Origin: Blastocatellia bacterium AA13
GTDB lineage: Bacteria; Acidobacteriota; Blastocatellia; UBA7656
NCBI GenBank assembly: GCA_003222245.1
Contig: QHVH01000008.1
Coordinates: 124,001-188,000 of the forward strand
DNA: 64,000 nt
Reading direction: 5' to 3'
Under the pieces are notes generated by a model, which saw only the letters and a program-made list of their open reading frames with translations, ran no database searches and was not told the origin of the DNA. Both the position numbers and the translations under genes were made by a program. The first letter of the stretch is position 1; each line of letters opens with the position of its first letter. Shown one piece after another: positions 27,311 through 35,977 of the stretch.

Positions 27311-28230
27311 GCTCGATTGCTATCTCGAAATCAGCGGCCGCCTCTCTACCCGCAAGCGCGGTTAGTCAGACGGATGAGCCTCTGATTCTGGACGCGACAA
27401 CACTTCAATCCAACTTGAACCGGCAGCCGTTTATAATCGGCCACAACCTTGCAAATCACCCGTTGTTCACGCTTTCACGCTTGATCGAGCTATCCACCAG
27501 CTTGCCCGAGGACTGCGTAGCGTACAACTCCGGTGATGTTTCTCTTAGTCAGGGATTGTACCGGGGACCGCGAAACGGACTCTCAATCGAGGAAACTTTA
27601 AGACAAATTGAAGAATGCCGATCGTGGATGGTATTGAAGTTTGTCGAAAAGGACCCCGAGTACAAAGAATTACTGGATGAATGTCTCGATCAAATAGGCA
27701 AAACGGCCGGCCCGATCGCGACGCCGATGATGAAGCGAGAGGGCTTCGTTTTCATCTCGTCGCCGGGTTCTATCACTCCACTACATGTCGATCCCGAATA
27801 CAACTTTTTGTTGCAGATCCGCGGGCGTAAGATCGTGAACATTATCGATCCGGCGGATCGGTCTGTGCTGTCGGAGAGCGATTTGGAGCGCTACTACACG
27901 GCCCCTTCCGGAGAGTTCGTGCTGGGATTCGAAGAGAGATTTCGAGAGCGCGCACGGGTTTTCGAGCTCGAGCCGGGAAGGGGATTACACTTTCCAGTCA
28001 CGGCGCCTCACTGGGTCGAGAACGGTTCCCAGGTCTCAATTTCGTTCAGCATTACCTTCGAGACGCCGTTCTGTGAGCGAAGAAAGACGCTCTATGCGCT
28101 GAACTCGCGCCTGCGAAAACTTGGAGTCCGGAACCCAATTTCGATTGGACGCTCCAATACTATCGATAATGTTAAGTATTTTGGACTTCGCGCGTTGAGC
28201 CGCGCGAAGAGGCTCCTGACCAAGCCGTGA
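27307..28230 (+). CDS. JmjC/cupin_8-like Fe(II)/2-oxoglutarate oxygenase
   Basis: A 307-residue cupin-like protein. PLHVDPEYNFLLQIRGRKIV supplies the HxD metal ligands, and HFPVTAPHWVENGSQVSIS supplies the distal His, the order seen in JmjC/cupin_8 hydroxylases. It overlaps the upstream acyltransferase by ATGA. Hydroxylation of an acyl or amino-acid decoration is plausible. The substrate is unknown. Confidence 0.78.
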   Translation: MSSIAISKSAAASLPASAVSQTDEPLILDATTLQSNLNRQPFIIGHNLANHPLFTLSRLIELSTSLPEDCVAYNSGDVSLSQGLYRGPRNGLSIEETLRQIEECRSWMVLKFVEKDPEYKELLDECLDQIGKTAGPIATPMMKREGFVFISSPGSITPLHVDPEYNFLLQIRGRKIVNIIDPADRSVLSESDLERYYTAPSGEFVLGFEERFRERARVFELEPGRGLHFPVTAPHWVENGSQVSISFSITFETPFCERRKTLYALNSRLRKLGVRNPISIGRSNTIDNVKYFGLRALSRAKRLLTKP

Positions 28231-28273
28231 GCGACACGCCTTAACGCGGTTGACCCATCGAAGCAGCAGTTCA

Positions 28274-29404
28274 ATGTTGACGTTAGAGAGAATTTTAACG
28301 AGAGAAGCGTTTGCCAGGCTCGAGCCTGAGTGGGACGCGCTGCTCGTTCAAAGCGCCGCGGACACGATTACGCTTACGTTCGATTGGCTGTCGACGTGGT
28401 GGGATGTTTTCGGAGAAGATCGCGAGTTGATGATACTCATCGCGCGCGATTCCGGCGGCGAACTGATCGGCATCGCGCCGCTTTTGAAGAGAACCGTACA
28501 GCACTTCGGCGTGCTGCCATTCAAGCGGCTTGAGTTTATCGCCTCTGGAGAAGATGAAGCCGATGAAATCTGTTCCGAATACCTTGATTTTATAATCAAG
28601 CAAGGCCGCGAAGCCGAAGTCCTCGGAGCGATGCTCGAACATCTCATCAGTCAGGATTCCGAGTGGGATGAGATGGTTTTGACTGACATACTTGAGGAAT
28701 CCCCGAGCATCTCCATCTTGAGAAACGCCTGTGAAGACGCTGCAATGAGCTGGCGTATATTAAAGACGCAGCATTGCATCTTTTTGCCCTTGCCGCGAAC
28801 GTGGGATGAATTCTTGAAGGGGCTAAGCCGCGGATACCGCCATAAGATTACGCGAGATTGGAGAGCAGCAAGCTCCCTTGATACTGAACTGGTCGTCGTG
28901 GACAAACCCGATGATTTTGCCAACGGATTTGATACTCTCGTGCGGCTGCATCAAAGCCGCTGGATCGAAAAAGGCAGGCCCGGAGTGTTCTCCAGCGAGA
29001 AGTTCACGCGTTTTCACACGAGGCTCGCGGCGAAACTTCTTCCAAAGGGCAGGCTGCGGATTTTCATTCTAAACCTGAACGGCGAGCCGCTGGCCGCTCT
29101 CTACGATTTTATCTACGGCCGGAAGGTATTCTATTACCAGAGCGGTCTCAAGATCGCGGATACTCCGATCCACAGCCCCGGCATTTTGATCAGGAGCTAT
29201 GCGATGGAGGTTGCGATTGAAGAGAAATTGACTGAATGTGACTTCATGAAGGGCGATCCGGCAGGCTACAAATCAGGCTGGCAGGGCAAGCTCCGAGGCA
29301 TACTGCAGGTGCGCCTCGCGCGCGCGCAGTCAAAGGAAGCCATTTACAATACGACTTCAAAGGTGATCGCCGGCCTTCGCTCAATCAAACGAGCGGTGTC
29401 TTAG
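28274..29404 (+). CDS. Acetyltransf_6 family N-acyltransferase (copy 3)
   Basis: A 376-residue member of the same double-GNAT family but more distant from the tandem pair. TFDWLSTWWDVFGEDRELM and APLLKRT are the usual N-terminal elements (as in CelD/BcsL proteins); the C-terminal half has FILNLNGEPLAALYDFIYG and FYYQSGLK. ATG 28274 is chosen over TTG 28250 because it starts at the first conserved strand. Confidence 0.82.
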   Translation: MLTLERILTREAFARLEPEWDALLVQSAADTITLTFDWLSTWWDVFGEDRELMILIARDSGGELIGIAPLLKRTVQHFGVLPFKRLEFIASGEDEADEICSEYLDFIIKQGREAEVLGAMLEHLISQDSEWDEMVLTDILEESPSISILRNACEDAAMSWRILKTQHCIFLPLPRTWDEFLKGLSRGYRHKITRDWRAASSLDTELVVVDKPDDFANGFDTLVRLHQSRWIEKGRPGVFSSEKFTRFHTRLAAKLLPKGRLRIFILNLNGEPLAALYDFIYGRKVFYYQSGLKIADTPIHSPGILIRSYAMEVAIEEKLTECDFMKGDPAGYKSGWQGKLRGILQVRLARAQSKEAIYNTTSKVIAGLRSIKRAVS

Positions 29405-29585
29405 GAGGATTGGGATTGAGAAGCGACGATAGGCTCACAGTCATTGTAGGGGCTGGATCTTTGCCTTGGGATACATCTTACTAATAAGACGTTCGGATTC
29501 CCAAAAGAGCCGGACACGGAGGCCCGCCCGTACAGTGATTCCGCGGCGTGATGCTAACGCAAAAACCTCCGTTCAGAGAAAAGGA

Positions 29586-30641
29586 ATGAGCAAGAGAGAC
29601 ATCGCTGGAAAAGTCCTTGGAAGCAGCATGCTGCGAAGCATTGGGCGCCTGGTCGGCGGCCGAGGAATTCGCATACTTGCTTATCATCGAATTCTGGATG
29701 ACGACCTCACGAGCTTTGAATTTGACTCCGGAGTTGTCAGCGCAACCAGTGAAGCCTTTTACGAGCAAATGCGATTTGTGCGAGAAAACTTTGATGTGAT
29801 CTCCTTCAGAGATTTGTGGCAATGCGAGAAGGATGGTCGTAGCTGGCCCGCGCAAGGACTCATCATCACGTTTGATGACGGTTATAGAGACAACTACACA
29901 AACGCGTTTCCAATTCTGAGAGATCTCAAACTTCCTGCCTCTATTTTTCTTACGACCGGCCATATCGGAGAAGAGAAACTATTCTGGTGGGACAAAGCGG
30001 CGCTCTGTTTCAAGCGGTCCGCGAATCAATCGATTCTCATTCCAGAGTTGTCCGGCGAACCGATTAACTTGACCGATAAAGAGGCGCGCAATATTGCAAT
30101 CGGACGCGTGCTCGACTGGATAAAGCGCGTGCCGGATGAGACGAAAGAGTCTTTTCTTGCCGGCCTCCCTGAGCGCCTCGGAGTTGTGCTTGAATCCGAC
30201 ATCGCGTTTGCAATGCATCTCTCCTGGGATGAAGTTAGAACTATGTCCGAAGCTGGAATTGAATTCGGCAGCCACACGATCACGCATCCTGTTCTGTCGA
30301 ATGTAGGGCCGGAGCGGCTGAAAGACGAACTGGTCCTCAGCAAGAGCGCGATCGAGCGAGAGACGGGAGCTCCGGTTTTGGTATTCGCTTATCCGGTTGG
30401 TCGCCGCGGCAACTTCAATGACGCTTCGATTGCCGCCGTGAAAGAGGCCGGGTACAGCTTTGCGGTCTCTTACGACGAAGGCCTTGCCTATCAGCAGTCG
30501 GCGATCGACGATCGGCAGCCGGCCATTAGTCGAGAGCAGACTAATAGATTCACGTTGCCTCGCATACACGTGGAGGCGGACCACTCCGCGAGCCTGTTCC
30601 GAGCTAACCTTACTTTCAGCAGCCTGCTGGTAGGTGCATAG
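29586..30641 (+). CDS. Polysaccharide deacetylase, NodB family (copy 3)
   Basis: A 351-residue CE4 deacetylase. ITFDDGYRDNYTN has the catalytic Asp pair and GSHTITHPVLS the HxxxH zinc ligands; FAYPVGRRGNFND is the arm motif. An insertion of about 80 residues (near 150-230) separates the first two motifs, longer than in copy 2. ATG 29586 is preceded by AAAGGA; the upstream frame from 29466 has no ribosome site. Confidence 0.87.
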   Translation: MSKRDIAGKVLGSSMLRSIGRLVGGRGIRILAYHRILDDDLTSFEFDSGVVSATSEAFYEQMRFVRENFDVISFRDLWQCEKDGRSWPAQGLIITFDDGYRDNYTNAFPILRDLKLPASIFLTTGHIGEEKLFWWDKAALCFKRSANQSILIPELSGEPINLTDKEARNIAIGRVLDWIKRVPDETKESFLAGLPERLGVVLESDIAFAMHLSWDEVRTMSEAGIEFGSHTITHPVLSNVGPERLKDELVLSKSAIERETGAPVLVFAYPVGRRGNFNDASIAAVKEAGYSFAVSYDEGLAYQQSAIDDRQPAISREQTNRFTLPRIHVEADHSASLFRANLTFSSLLVGA

Positions 30642-30661
30642 ACGAAACCGCTTGCAGGTAA

Positions 30662-31903
30662 TTGACGACTGTTCCCCATGTTCGAACACCGCTGATTAAG
30701 GCGCCCGCAACCATCAAAAAGAACTTATCCGTGGCATCAACAGACAATCCTACTGCCTCTCGTTCAACAACGGTCATGCAGGTGACCTGGTCGTTAGTCG
30801 CGGGCGGCGCCGAAATGTACGCGCTTAAGATCGCTTCGGGCCTGAATTCACATCGGTATTGCAGTGTCCTTTGCGCTATCGATCAAGGCGGCGCGCTGGA
30901 GCCTGAGATTAGAAGCCTCGGGATTCCCTACTACATCATGAATCGCAAGCCCGGCGTTCAGGTAAGCTTGATATGGCGAATGTATAAGCTGTTTCGCCAT
31001 GAGAGCGTCGACGTAGTTCACACGCATCACTTCAACCAGCTCTTCTATAGCGCGCTTGGAGCCCGGCTGGCGGGCTCGCGATTAATTCACACCGAACACT
31101 CGGTTGAATACTTGAAGAGCCGCCGGTTGAGAATAGCTCTAAGAATCCTGTCGCTTTTCTGTCATCGGGTACTGGCCATTGGGGACGACGGCGCGCGCGC
31201 GCTGAAATCCGAAGTTGGATTGCCTGCGAGCAAAGTGGGCATCATCCCGGCCGGCGTCGATACAACATCTTTCAATGAAGACAAAGAGGCCGCAAGACTA
31301 AGCCTGGGGCTGGAGCAATCCGACCACGTTGCGCTCATAGTAGCGCGATTATATCCCGAGAAAAATCACCGACTGTTGCTGAATGCGTTTATTAAGGTTG
31401 TTGAGGCGCTTCCGCGCGCAAAGCTGATAATAGCCGGAGAGGGCACGGAGCGCGCCGCTCTGGAGGCTGAGATTGTAAAACTCGGTTTGAGCTCATCGGT
31501 TCTTATGCTGGGCGTGAGGCGAGACATCGCGCGGCTGCTTGCAGCCGCTGATCTATTTGTTTTGTCGTCGGATCGCGAGGGATTGCCGATAGCGGTTTTG
31601 GAAGCCATGGCGGCGGGTAGACCCGTAATTGCGACCGCGGTAGGCGACTTATCGCGAGTGGTGATCGAAGGCGAAACAGGTCTTCTCGTGCCGCCGGAAG
31701 ATGCAAGGACTCTTTCTTCCGCGATTATCGATCTCTTCAAGTCTCCGGCGCGCATGGAGGGGATGGGCGTGCTTGGCAGGCGCCTCGTCGCACAGCGCTT
31801 CAGCATCAGATCCATGATCGAGAAGCATGAGTCGCTCTACGACGGTCGAAGCGCCGTTGCGACGGAACCGGAGAAGGTGGGTGGAGGACTCGCGGATGCT
31901 TGA
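30662..31903 (+). CDS. Glycosyltransferase family 4 (GT-B)
   Basis: A 413-residue GT4 enzyme. VTWSLVAGGAEMYALKIASG is the acceptor-domain start, VDVVHTHHFNQ a conserved loop, ARLYPEKNHRLLLNAF the donor-domain start and SSDREGLPIAVLEAMAAGRPV the E-x7-E motif. TTG 30662 has AGGTAA upstream; ATG 30776 would start exactly at the first strand and is a credible alternative. It is the last gene of the locus. Confidence 0.87.
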   Translation: MTTVPHVRTPLIKAPATIKKNLSVASTDNPTASRSTTVMQVTWSLVAGGAEMYALKIASGLNSHRYCSVLCAIDQGGALEPEIRSLGIPYYIMNRKPGVQVSLIWRMYKLFRHESVDVVHTHHFNQLFYSALGARLAGSRLIHTEHSVEYLKSRRLRIALRILSLFCHRVLAIGDDGARALKSEVGLPASKVGIIPAGVDTTSFNEDKEAARLSLGLEQSDHVALIVARLYPEKNHRLLLNAFIKVVEALPRAKLIIAGEGTERAALEAEIVKLGLSSSVLMLGVRRDIARLLAAADLFVLSSDREGLPIAVLEAMAAGRPVIATAVGDLSRVVIEGETGLLVPPEDARTLSSAIIDLFKSPARMEGMGVLGRRLVAQRFSIRSMIEKHESLYDGRSAVATEPEKVGGGLADA

Positions 31904-31925
31904 AGGTCTTAAAGGGCTTTTGAAT

Positions 31926-31954
31926 TGACACCCCCATGGCGGCGGTCTACAATC
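31926..31954 (+). promoter_or_regulatory. Sigma-70-like promoter of tatA
   Basis: TTGACA and TACAAT are separated by exactly 17 bp, 40 bp before the tatA start codon. This is the cleanest promoter I see in the window and marks tatA as its own transcription unit. Confidence 0.72.
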
Positions 31955-31993
31955 CACCATACTTAGCAATCGAAGTAAAAAGGAGTAACTGAA

Positions 31994-32188
31994 ATGGGCC
32001 CACTTGGGATGCCGGAGCTGTTGATCATTCTTGTGATCGTGATCCTGTTGTTTGGTGCGCGTCGAATTCCAGAGCTCGCAAAGGGACTCGGAGAAGGAAT
32101 ACGCGGTTTCAAAACGGGTTTACACGGAGATGAACGAAAAGAGGATCGCAAGTTCACCGAGGCGGAAAAGGAAACGCAACGGTCCTAA
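31994..32188 (+). CDS. tatA: Twin-arginine translocase subunit TatA/E
   Basis: A 64-residue protein with the N-terminal membrane helix ([22 protein letters not shown]) and the amphipathic helix with the FGxxxLPEL-type hinge ([22 protein letters not shown]), followed by a charged tail. It forms the pore-like part of the Tat export system in the inner membrane. AAAAAGGAG precedes the ATG. tatC is not in the window. The Tat-type amidase at 11107-12843 is a potential client. Confidence 0.92.
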   Translation: MGPLGMPELLIILVIVILLFGARRIPELAKGLGEGIRGFKTGLHGDERKEDRKFTEAEKETQRS

Positions 32189-32215
32189 TGCGGTTAGCTG
32201 ATTTCTCTCCCTCTA

Positions 32216-32231
32216 CCGTTCACACGAACGG
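32216..32231. terminator. Short hairpin between convergent tatA and DUF2203 genes
   Basis: CCGTTC-ACAC-GAACGG forms a perfect 6-bp stem with a 4-base loop, followed by CTTTCC. The T-run is weak, so termination is a guess from position between convergent genes. Confidence 0.35.
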
Positions 32232-32297
32232 CTTTCCATTCAGTATGTTTGTGCAGTGAGCCCGAGGGTTCGCGGGGCTATATCCGTGGGCGGTGTA

Positions 32298-32735
32298 TCA
32301 ATGCACTTCATCCAGGCCGTCGGAAAGAGGCTGTCGTCCGGCAAAGCCTGATTCGATCTCATGCCACCAGCCTATTTCGTCCTCGTCGGGCCGCCAGCAT
32401 AGGAATACTATTCGGCCGTCCAGCTCATAAGGAAAATCTACAAGCCCGGTTTTGAAATCTTTTACGTGAACTCCGAGGGATTGAATCTTTTGGACGGCTG
32501 AGGTGAATTCCAGCATATGCCTGAGATATGCCGCGCCGAATTTAGTGCCGCCGTTTTCGGTTGCTTTCTCTCTGGCGCGGTCAATCTCCGGCCGCATATC
32601 TACGAGAGCTTCGCGTTCCCTGGCTACGCGGGCCAACAGGCTCCGGAGAGTCGGCAGGAGTCCCCGAGCCTCCGTTAGCGTGAATATCCGGACGTTTTCG
32701 ATCTCTTCGGAATCGGATCGATCGTGGTCAGCCAT
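32298..32735 (-). CDS. DUF2203 family protein
   Basis: A 145-residue soluble protein with the family's layout: RIFTLTEARGLLPTLRSLL at the N-terminus, a long helical hairpin, and GLVDFPYELDGRIVFLCWRPDEDEIGWWHE at the C-terminus. The family is widespread in Acidobacteriota and related bacteria but has no known function. It converges with tatA. Confidence 0.85.
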   Translation of the reverse strand: MADHDRSDSEEIENVRIFTLTEARGLLPTLRSLLARVAREREALVDMRPEIDRAREKATENGGTKFGAAYLRHMLEFTSAVQKIQSLGVHVKDFKTGLVDFPYELDGRIVFLCWRPDEDEIGWWHEIESGFAGRQPLSDGLDEVH

Positions 32736-32878
32736 ACGGCCCTATGCTGCCCTAACGCCTTATTGCCGGTCAAGCAGACCTCCAAAACAGCAGCACTAAG
32801 CCGCGGTCAACCAAACCTCATCCTAACAAAACAACAGAAACAGCGATCCAGCGCTCAAACCGAACGCCGGAATTGAAC

Positions 32879-33676
32879 TCATGTGCGGCGAAGCGATTTT
32901 GATTTCGCGGCCGCGGCTCGGTACTTCACGTTCGATGTTCCGACGATCGCGCGGGGATTCGTTGCTTTCTTTGACGCCGCGGTTTTCTTTGCGGTAATGA
33001 AACGGGGCTGACATCTCGTCTGATTTATCGCGATGGCCTGCTTAAGCGAGCTATATCCATGCGTTCGCGGGTCCGCTTCAAAATGGACGGGATCAGCCAG
33101 TCCATACTTCCATTTGTATCCGTGTTTGTTCATCACCTCTATTATCTTCCGGCCTTGAGGCGTGAGTTTTCGCTCGCCGCGAGCGCCGGCGGCGATGCCC
33201 GAGATATCGACCGCGAAGCCGCCTTCGTGCGCCGACTCCCCGGAACGAGCAGCGCCAAAGAGTCCTGGGTGCGCGCCGCGACATCGCGCGTTCAACGAGC
33301 AGCGGTGCAGTTTCTCCTGGTCTTCCGAAGACCTCCAGGCGCTGGTAATCCGCGCTTCTACGCCCCTCCGTTTGAGGTCGCGCATCGCCGCGTTGAATTG
33401 CGGAGCAACGGATTTATCCACGTAGCCCGAGGGATGACACGGCACTTTTGCCCTGGATTTTGTCGCGGTCCCTTTTTTGGCAAGCTTCTCACTACATTCC
33501 CCACACTCGTCGAGCTTGATCGACCTAGCATTCTTGACCAGGCTTGCCCGTTTGGAAGGAGCGTTAGCTCCGCGCGTTGAACTCGGATGAGAAACGGCTC
33601 TCGCGGATGCGAGTGCCGTAACTGTCATCAGTGAGGTAGCGACGATGGCAGCAGTCGTATATCTGTTTAACAGCAT
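32879..33676 (-). CDS. M15-family D-Ala-D-Ala (or L,D-) carboxypeptidase, secreted
   Basis: A 265-residue exported protein with an N-terminal signal peptide, a basic Ala/Ser linker, and an M15 peptidase core near 80-215. SAHEGGFAVDIS carries the zinc His and Asp and DPVHFE the distal His, with TSAWRSSEDQEKL as the conserved Arg region. It should trim peptidoglycan stem peptides. The Lys/Ala/Ser-rich C-terminal 55 residues look disordered and may bind the cell wall. Confidence 0.82.
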   Translation of the reverse strand: MLLNRYTTAAIVATSLMTVTALASARAVSHPSSTRGANAPSKRASLVKNARSIKLDECGECSEKLAKKGTATKSRAKVPCHPSGYVDKSVAPQFNAAMRDLKRRGVEARITSAWRSSEDQEKLHRCSLNARCRGAHPGLFGAARSGESAHEGGFAVDISGIAAGARGERKLTPQGRKIIEVMNKHGYKWKYGLADPVHFEADPRTHGYSSLKQAIAINQTRCQPRFITAKKTAASKKATNPRAIVGTSNVKYRAAAAKSKSLRRT

Positions 33677-33837
33677 GGTTCGATCCTGTACTTTTGAGTG
33701 AACGGCTCAGACTCTTCGCGAGGCTTGCGTTGTCAACGCAAATCGAGACAGGCGGCGAAGAGTATAAACCGTCATTCAGGGCTTTGAAATCCCGGGAGGG
33801 ATATTTATTCCTGCTGAGCTATACGCGATTCGTCCGG

Positions 33838-34869
33838 CTAAGGCGCCTTCATTACCGTTGATGCGAAGCAGCGTCCGCACGCGAGAAAGCCGCCCACTTT
33901 AGCCTGAGACAGAGACAAGGCCTGCTTCTTCTTGCTCAGATACTCGCAATCTTCTTTATGATAAAGCCGGTCCGAAGCCGAAACATAAACAGTCGGATCG
34001 GTGGATGGATTTGCACTCGAGACTCTCGGATCGAGATCCGCGGAAGAGAGCGGCGACAGTTTCTTCTTATCGCCGGTTGCAGGTTTGTTATTTGAGGCGG
34101 TCTGAGTTGAAGTATCGCTGCTCGAAGCGCCATTTGCGGCGAAGCCCCAGACTCCCCGCATCGACTGCATTGCATCTCTCTCCAGAGAGCGGAACTGATC
34201 GAGATATTTAAATGTGATGGACGCCTGTACGAACGCCTGTCCCTGCCTGATTATCTCGCCGTTGAACAAGCCGCCATCCCGAGTGAACACATACGCTAGC
34301 GTAAAACCCGATGAGTCGCGATTGCCGTTTGGTCCGGTCGCGGGATCGAATTCAAGTCGAACCTCTTTGTTCAAAAGCGAGCTTTCGACGAAGGCGAGAG
34401 CATTTCGCCCGTGAGCGGCATAGATCTGTTGCGGCTCCTTGCCATCGGGTGTTTCCACGCCGATCATTCGAACCGTTCCGACTCCCTGAATTTCCATGGT
34501 GTCGGCGCGAAGAACGCGAGTCACCATATGAAAATCGGATTGTCCGGCTTGCGAGGCGTCTACGGACGACGCGAGATCGGACTCATTCTTAATGGCCTTG
34601 TCGCGTTTGCTCGCCGCTTCGGCGGCTCCCGAGAAAGCCGGGCTCGCGCTCGAGTTCATGAATCTGGCGGTAGCGAATCCGAAGATGAACCCTCCGATGA
34701 GAGCCATGCCTACAAAGATCGCAACATGCCTTCGGTCGACGCCGACTTTCCACCTGGGCGGCGGCTGAATTTTAGGACTGTCTTGTGATTTCGACGATAA
34801 CATCATCTTCCAACTGCGAAATACTGTTGCCTGCAAAATTGATATCGAGCCCGGCTTAGACGCCGGCAC
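33838..34869 (-). CDS. SNase-like (thermonuclease-fold) membrane-anchored protein with altered catalytic residues
   Basis: A 343-residue protein with one N-terminal membrane helix (HVAIFVGMALIGGFIFGF near 49-66), an OB-fold SNase domain near 115-245 and a short Cys/His module at the C-terminus (YHKEDCEYL and GGFLACGRCF). Against staphylococcal nuclease, the metal Asp in RADTMEI and the Arg in VRMIGV are kept, but D40 is Glu, E43 is Asp and R87 is Phe (SGFTLAYVF). It may therefore bind nucleic acid rather than cut it well. ATG 34806 is an alternative start that removes 21 residues. Confidence 0.72.
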   Translation of the reverse strand: MPASKPGSISILQATVFRSWKMMLSSKSQDSPKIQPPPRWKVGVDRRHVAIFVGMALIGGFIFGFATARFMNSSASPAFSGAAEAASKRDKAIKNESDLASSVDASQAGQSDFHMVTRVLRADTMEIQGVGTVRMIGVETPDGKEPQQIYAAHGRNALAFVESSLLNKEVRLEFDPATGPNGNRDSSGFTLAYVFTRDGGLFNGEIIRQGQAFVQASITFKYLDQFRSLERDAMQSMRGVWGFAANGASSSDTSTQTASNNKPATGDKKKLSPLSSADLDPRVSSANPSTDPTVYVSASDRLYHKEDCEYLSKKKQALSLSQAKVGGFLACGRCFASTVMKAP

Positions 34870-35068
34870 AAGGGGCTTTAAGGGGGGGACTAGCAGATGA
34901 ATTCTCGCACCGGCTTACAGTTGAGTCAACAACAACTTATGGTGTCGCGGGCGTCGTCGAGCCCGATTCAGAGGGCTTCTGGACCGAACACCTTCGCGAT
35001 GACCTCTAACCTCGCGCGGATTGAGGCACAATAGACCGGCAGCTTAGTGATTGACTCTTGGTCCGGAG

Positions 35069-35956
35069 CTACAGACTCAGCGGCTTTGGATTATCAGGGT
35101 CCTGATAGTCATAGAATCCACGGCCCGATTTCCGACCATGGAACCCTGCCATCACCATTCGCTTGAGCAGAGGAGGAGGCGCGAATCGCTTCTCTCTGAA
35201 CTCATCAAACATGATGTTCGCGATGTAGTAGGTCGTATCGAGACCGACAAAGTCCGTCAACGTGAACGGGCCCATGGGGTAGCCGCAGCCGAGTTTCATG
35301 GCCGTATCGATGTCGACAATCGTGGCCACGCCTTCTTCAAGCGCCCGGATCGCATCGAGCATATAAGGAACGAGGAGCCGGTTGACTATGAAGCCGGTCC
35401 GATCCGATGTTTGAACCGGAACCTTGCCGATGCTTCGGGCAAACTCTACTGCCTGGGTGTAAACGTCGGGGTCGGTCACAATTGTTCGGACCACTTCAAC
35501 GAGCTTCATTATGGGCACGGGGTTGAAGAAGTGCATGCCGATGAATCGACGCTGCCGCTCGGGGCCGGCGGCGACCATCATTTGGGTTATCGAAAGGCTC
35601 GACGTATTGGAGGCAAATACGGTTTCGGGCTGACAGATTCGATCGAGTTGAGAGTAAGTCTTGTGCTTCTCGTCCAGGTTTTCGATTATCGCTTCAATCA
35701 CCAGATCCGCTTTCGCGGCATCCTCGAGATTCGTGCTGCCGCGCAGATGCGACATCGTCTGATCTCGAGAGTCCGAGGCGAGTTTTCCCCGCTCAACCAG
35801 TTTATTGAGGCCGGTCTCGAGCTTGCCCAGACCTTTTCGAAGCAGGTCCTCCGACACTTCAATGATCGTTACGTCATTTCCAGCTTGCGCGCACACCTGA
35901 GCGATACCCGATCCCATTAACCCGCAACCAAGTACGGCAACGTTACGAAGAGCCAT
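35069..35956 (-). CDS. 3-hydroxybutyryl-CoA / 3-hydroxyacyl-CoA dehydrogenase
   Basis: A 295-residue NAD-dependent dehydrogenase. VAVLGCGLMGSGIAQVCAQAG is the Rossmann NAD site; the catalytic His lies in GMHFFNPVPIMKLVEVV and the C-terminal helical domain has DRTGFIVNRLL and GCGYPMGPFTLTDFVGLD. It oxidises 3-hydroxyacyl-CoA to 3-ketoacyl-CoA. It is the last gene of a minus-strand unit with a thiolase and a rhomboid gene, 21 bp from the latter. Confidence 0.93.
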   Translation of the reverse strand: MALRNVAVLGCGLMGSGIAQVCAQAGNDVTIIEVSEDLLRKGLGKLETGLNKLVERGKLASDSRDQTMSHLRGSTNLEDAAKADLVIEAIIENLDEKHKTYSQLDRICQPETVFASNTSSLSITQMMVAAGPERQRRFIGMHFFNPVPIMKLVEVVRTIVTDPDVYTQAVEFARSIGKVPVQTSDRTGFIVNRLLVPYMLDAIRALEEGVATIVDIDTAMKLGCGYPMGPFTLTDFVGLDTTYYIANIMFDEFREKRFAPPPLLKRMVMAGFHGRKSGRGFYDYQDPDNPKPLSL

Positions 35957-35977
35957 TTTCCACCTCCCGATCAGAAT

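Noticed and set aside
35051-35920. 289-codon plus-strand frame opposite the hydroxyacyl-CoA dehydrogenase
   Set aside because: It is the antisense shadow of a clearly recognised gene and has no family signature.
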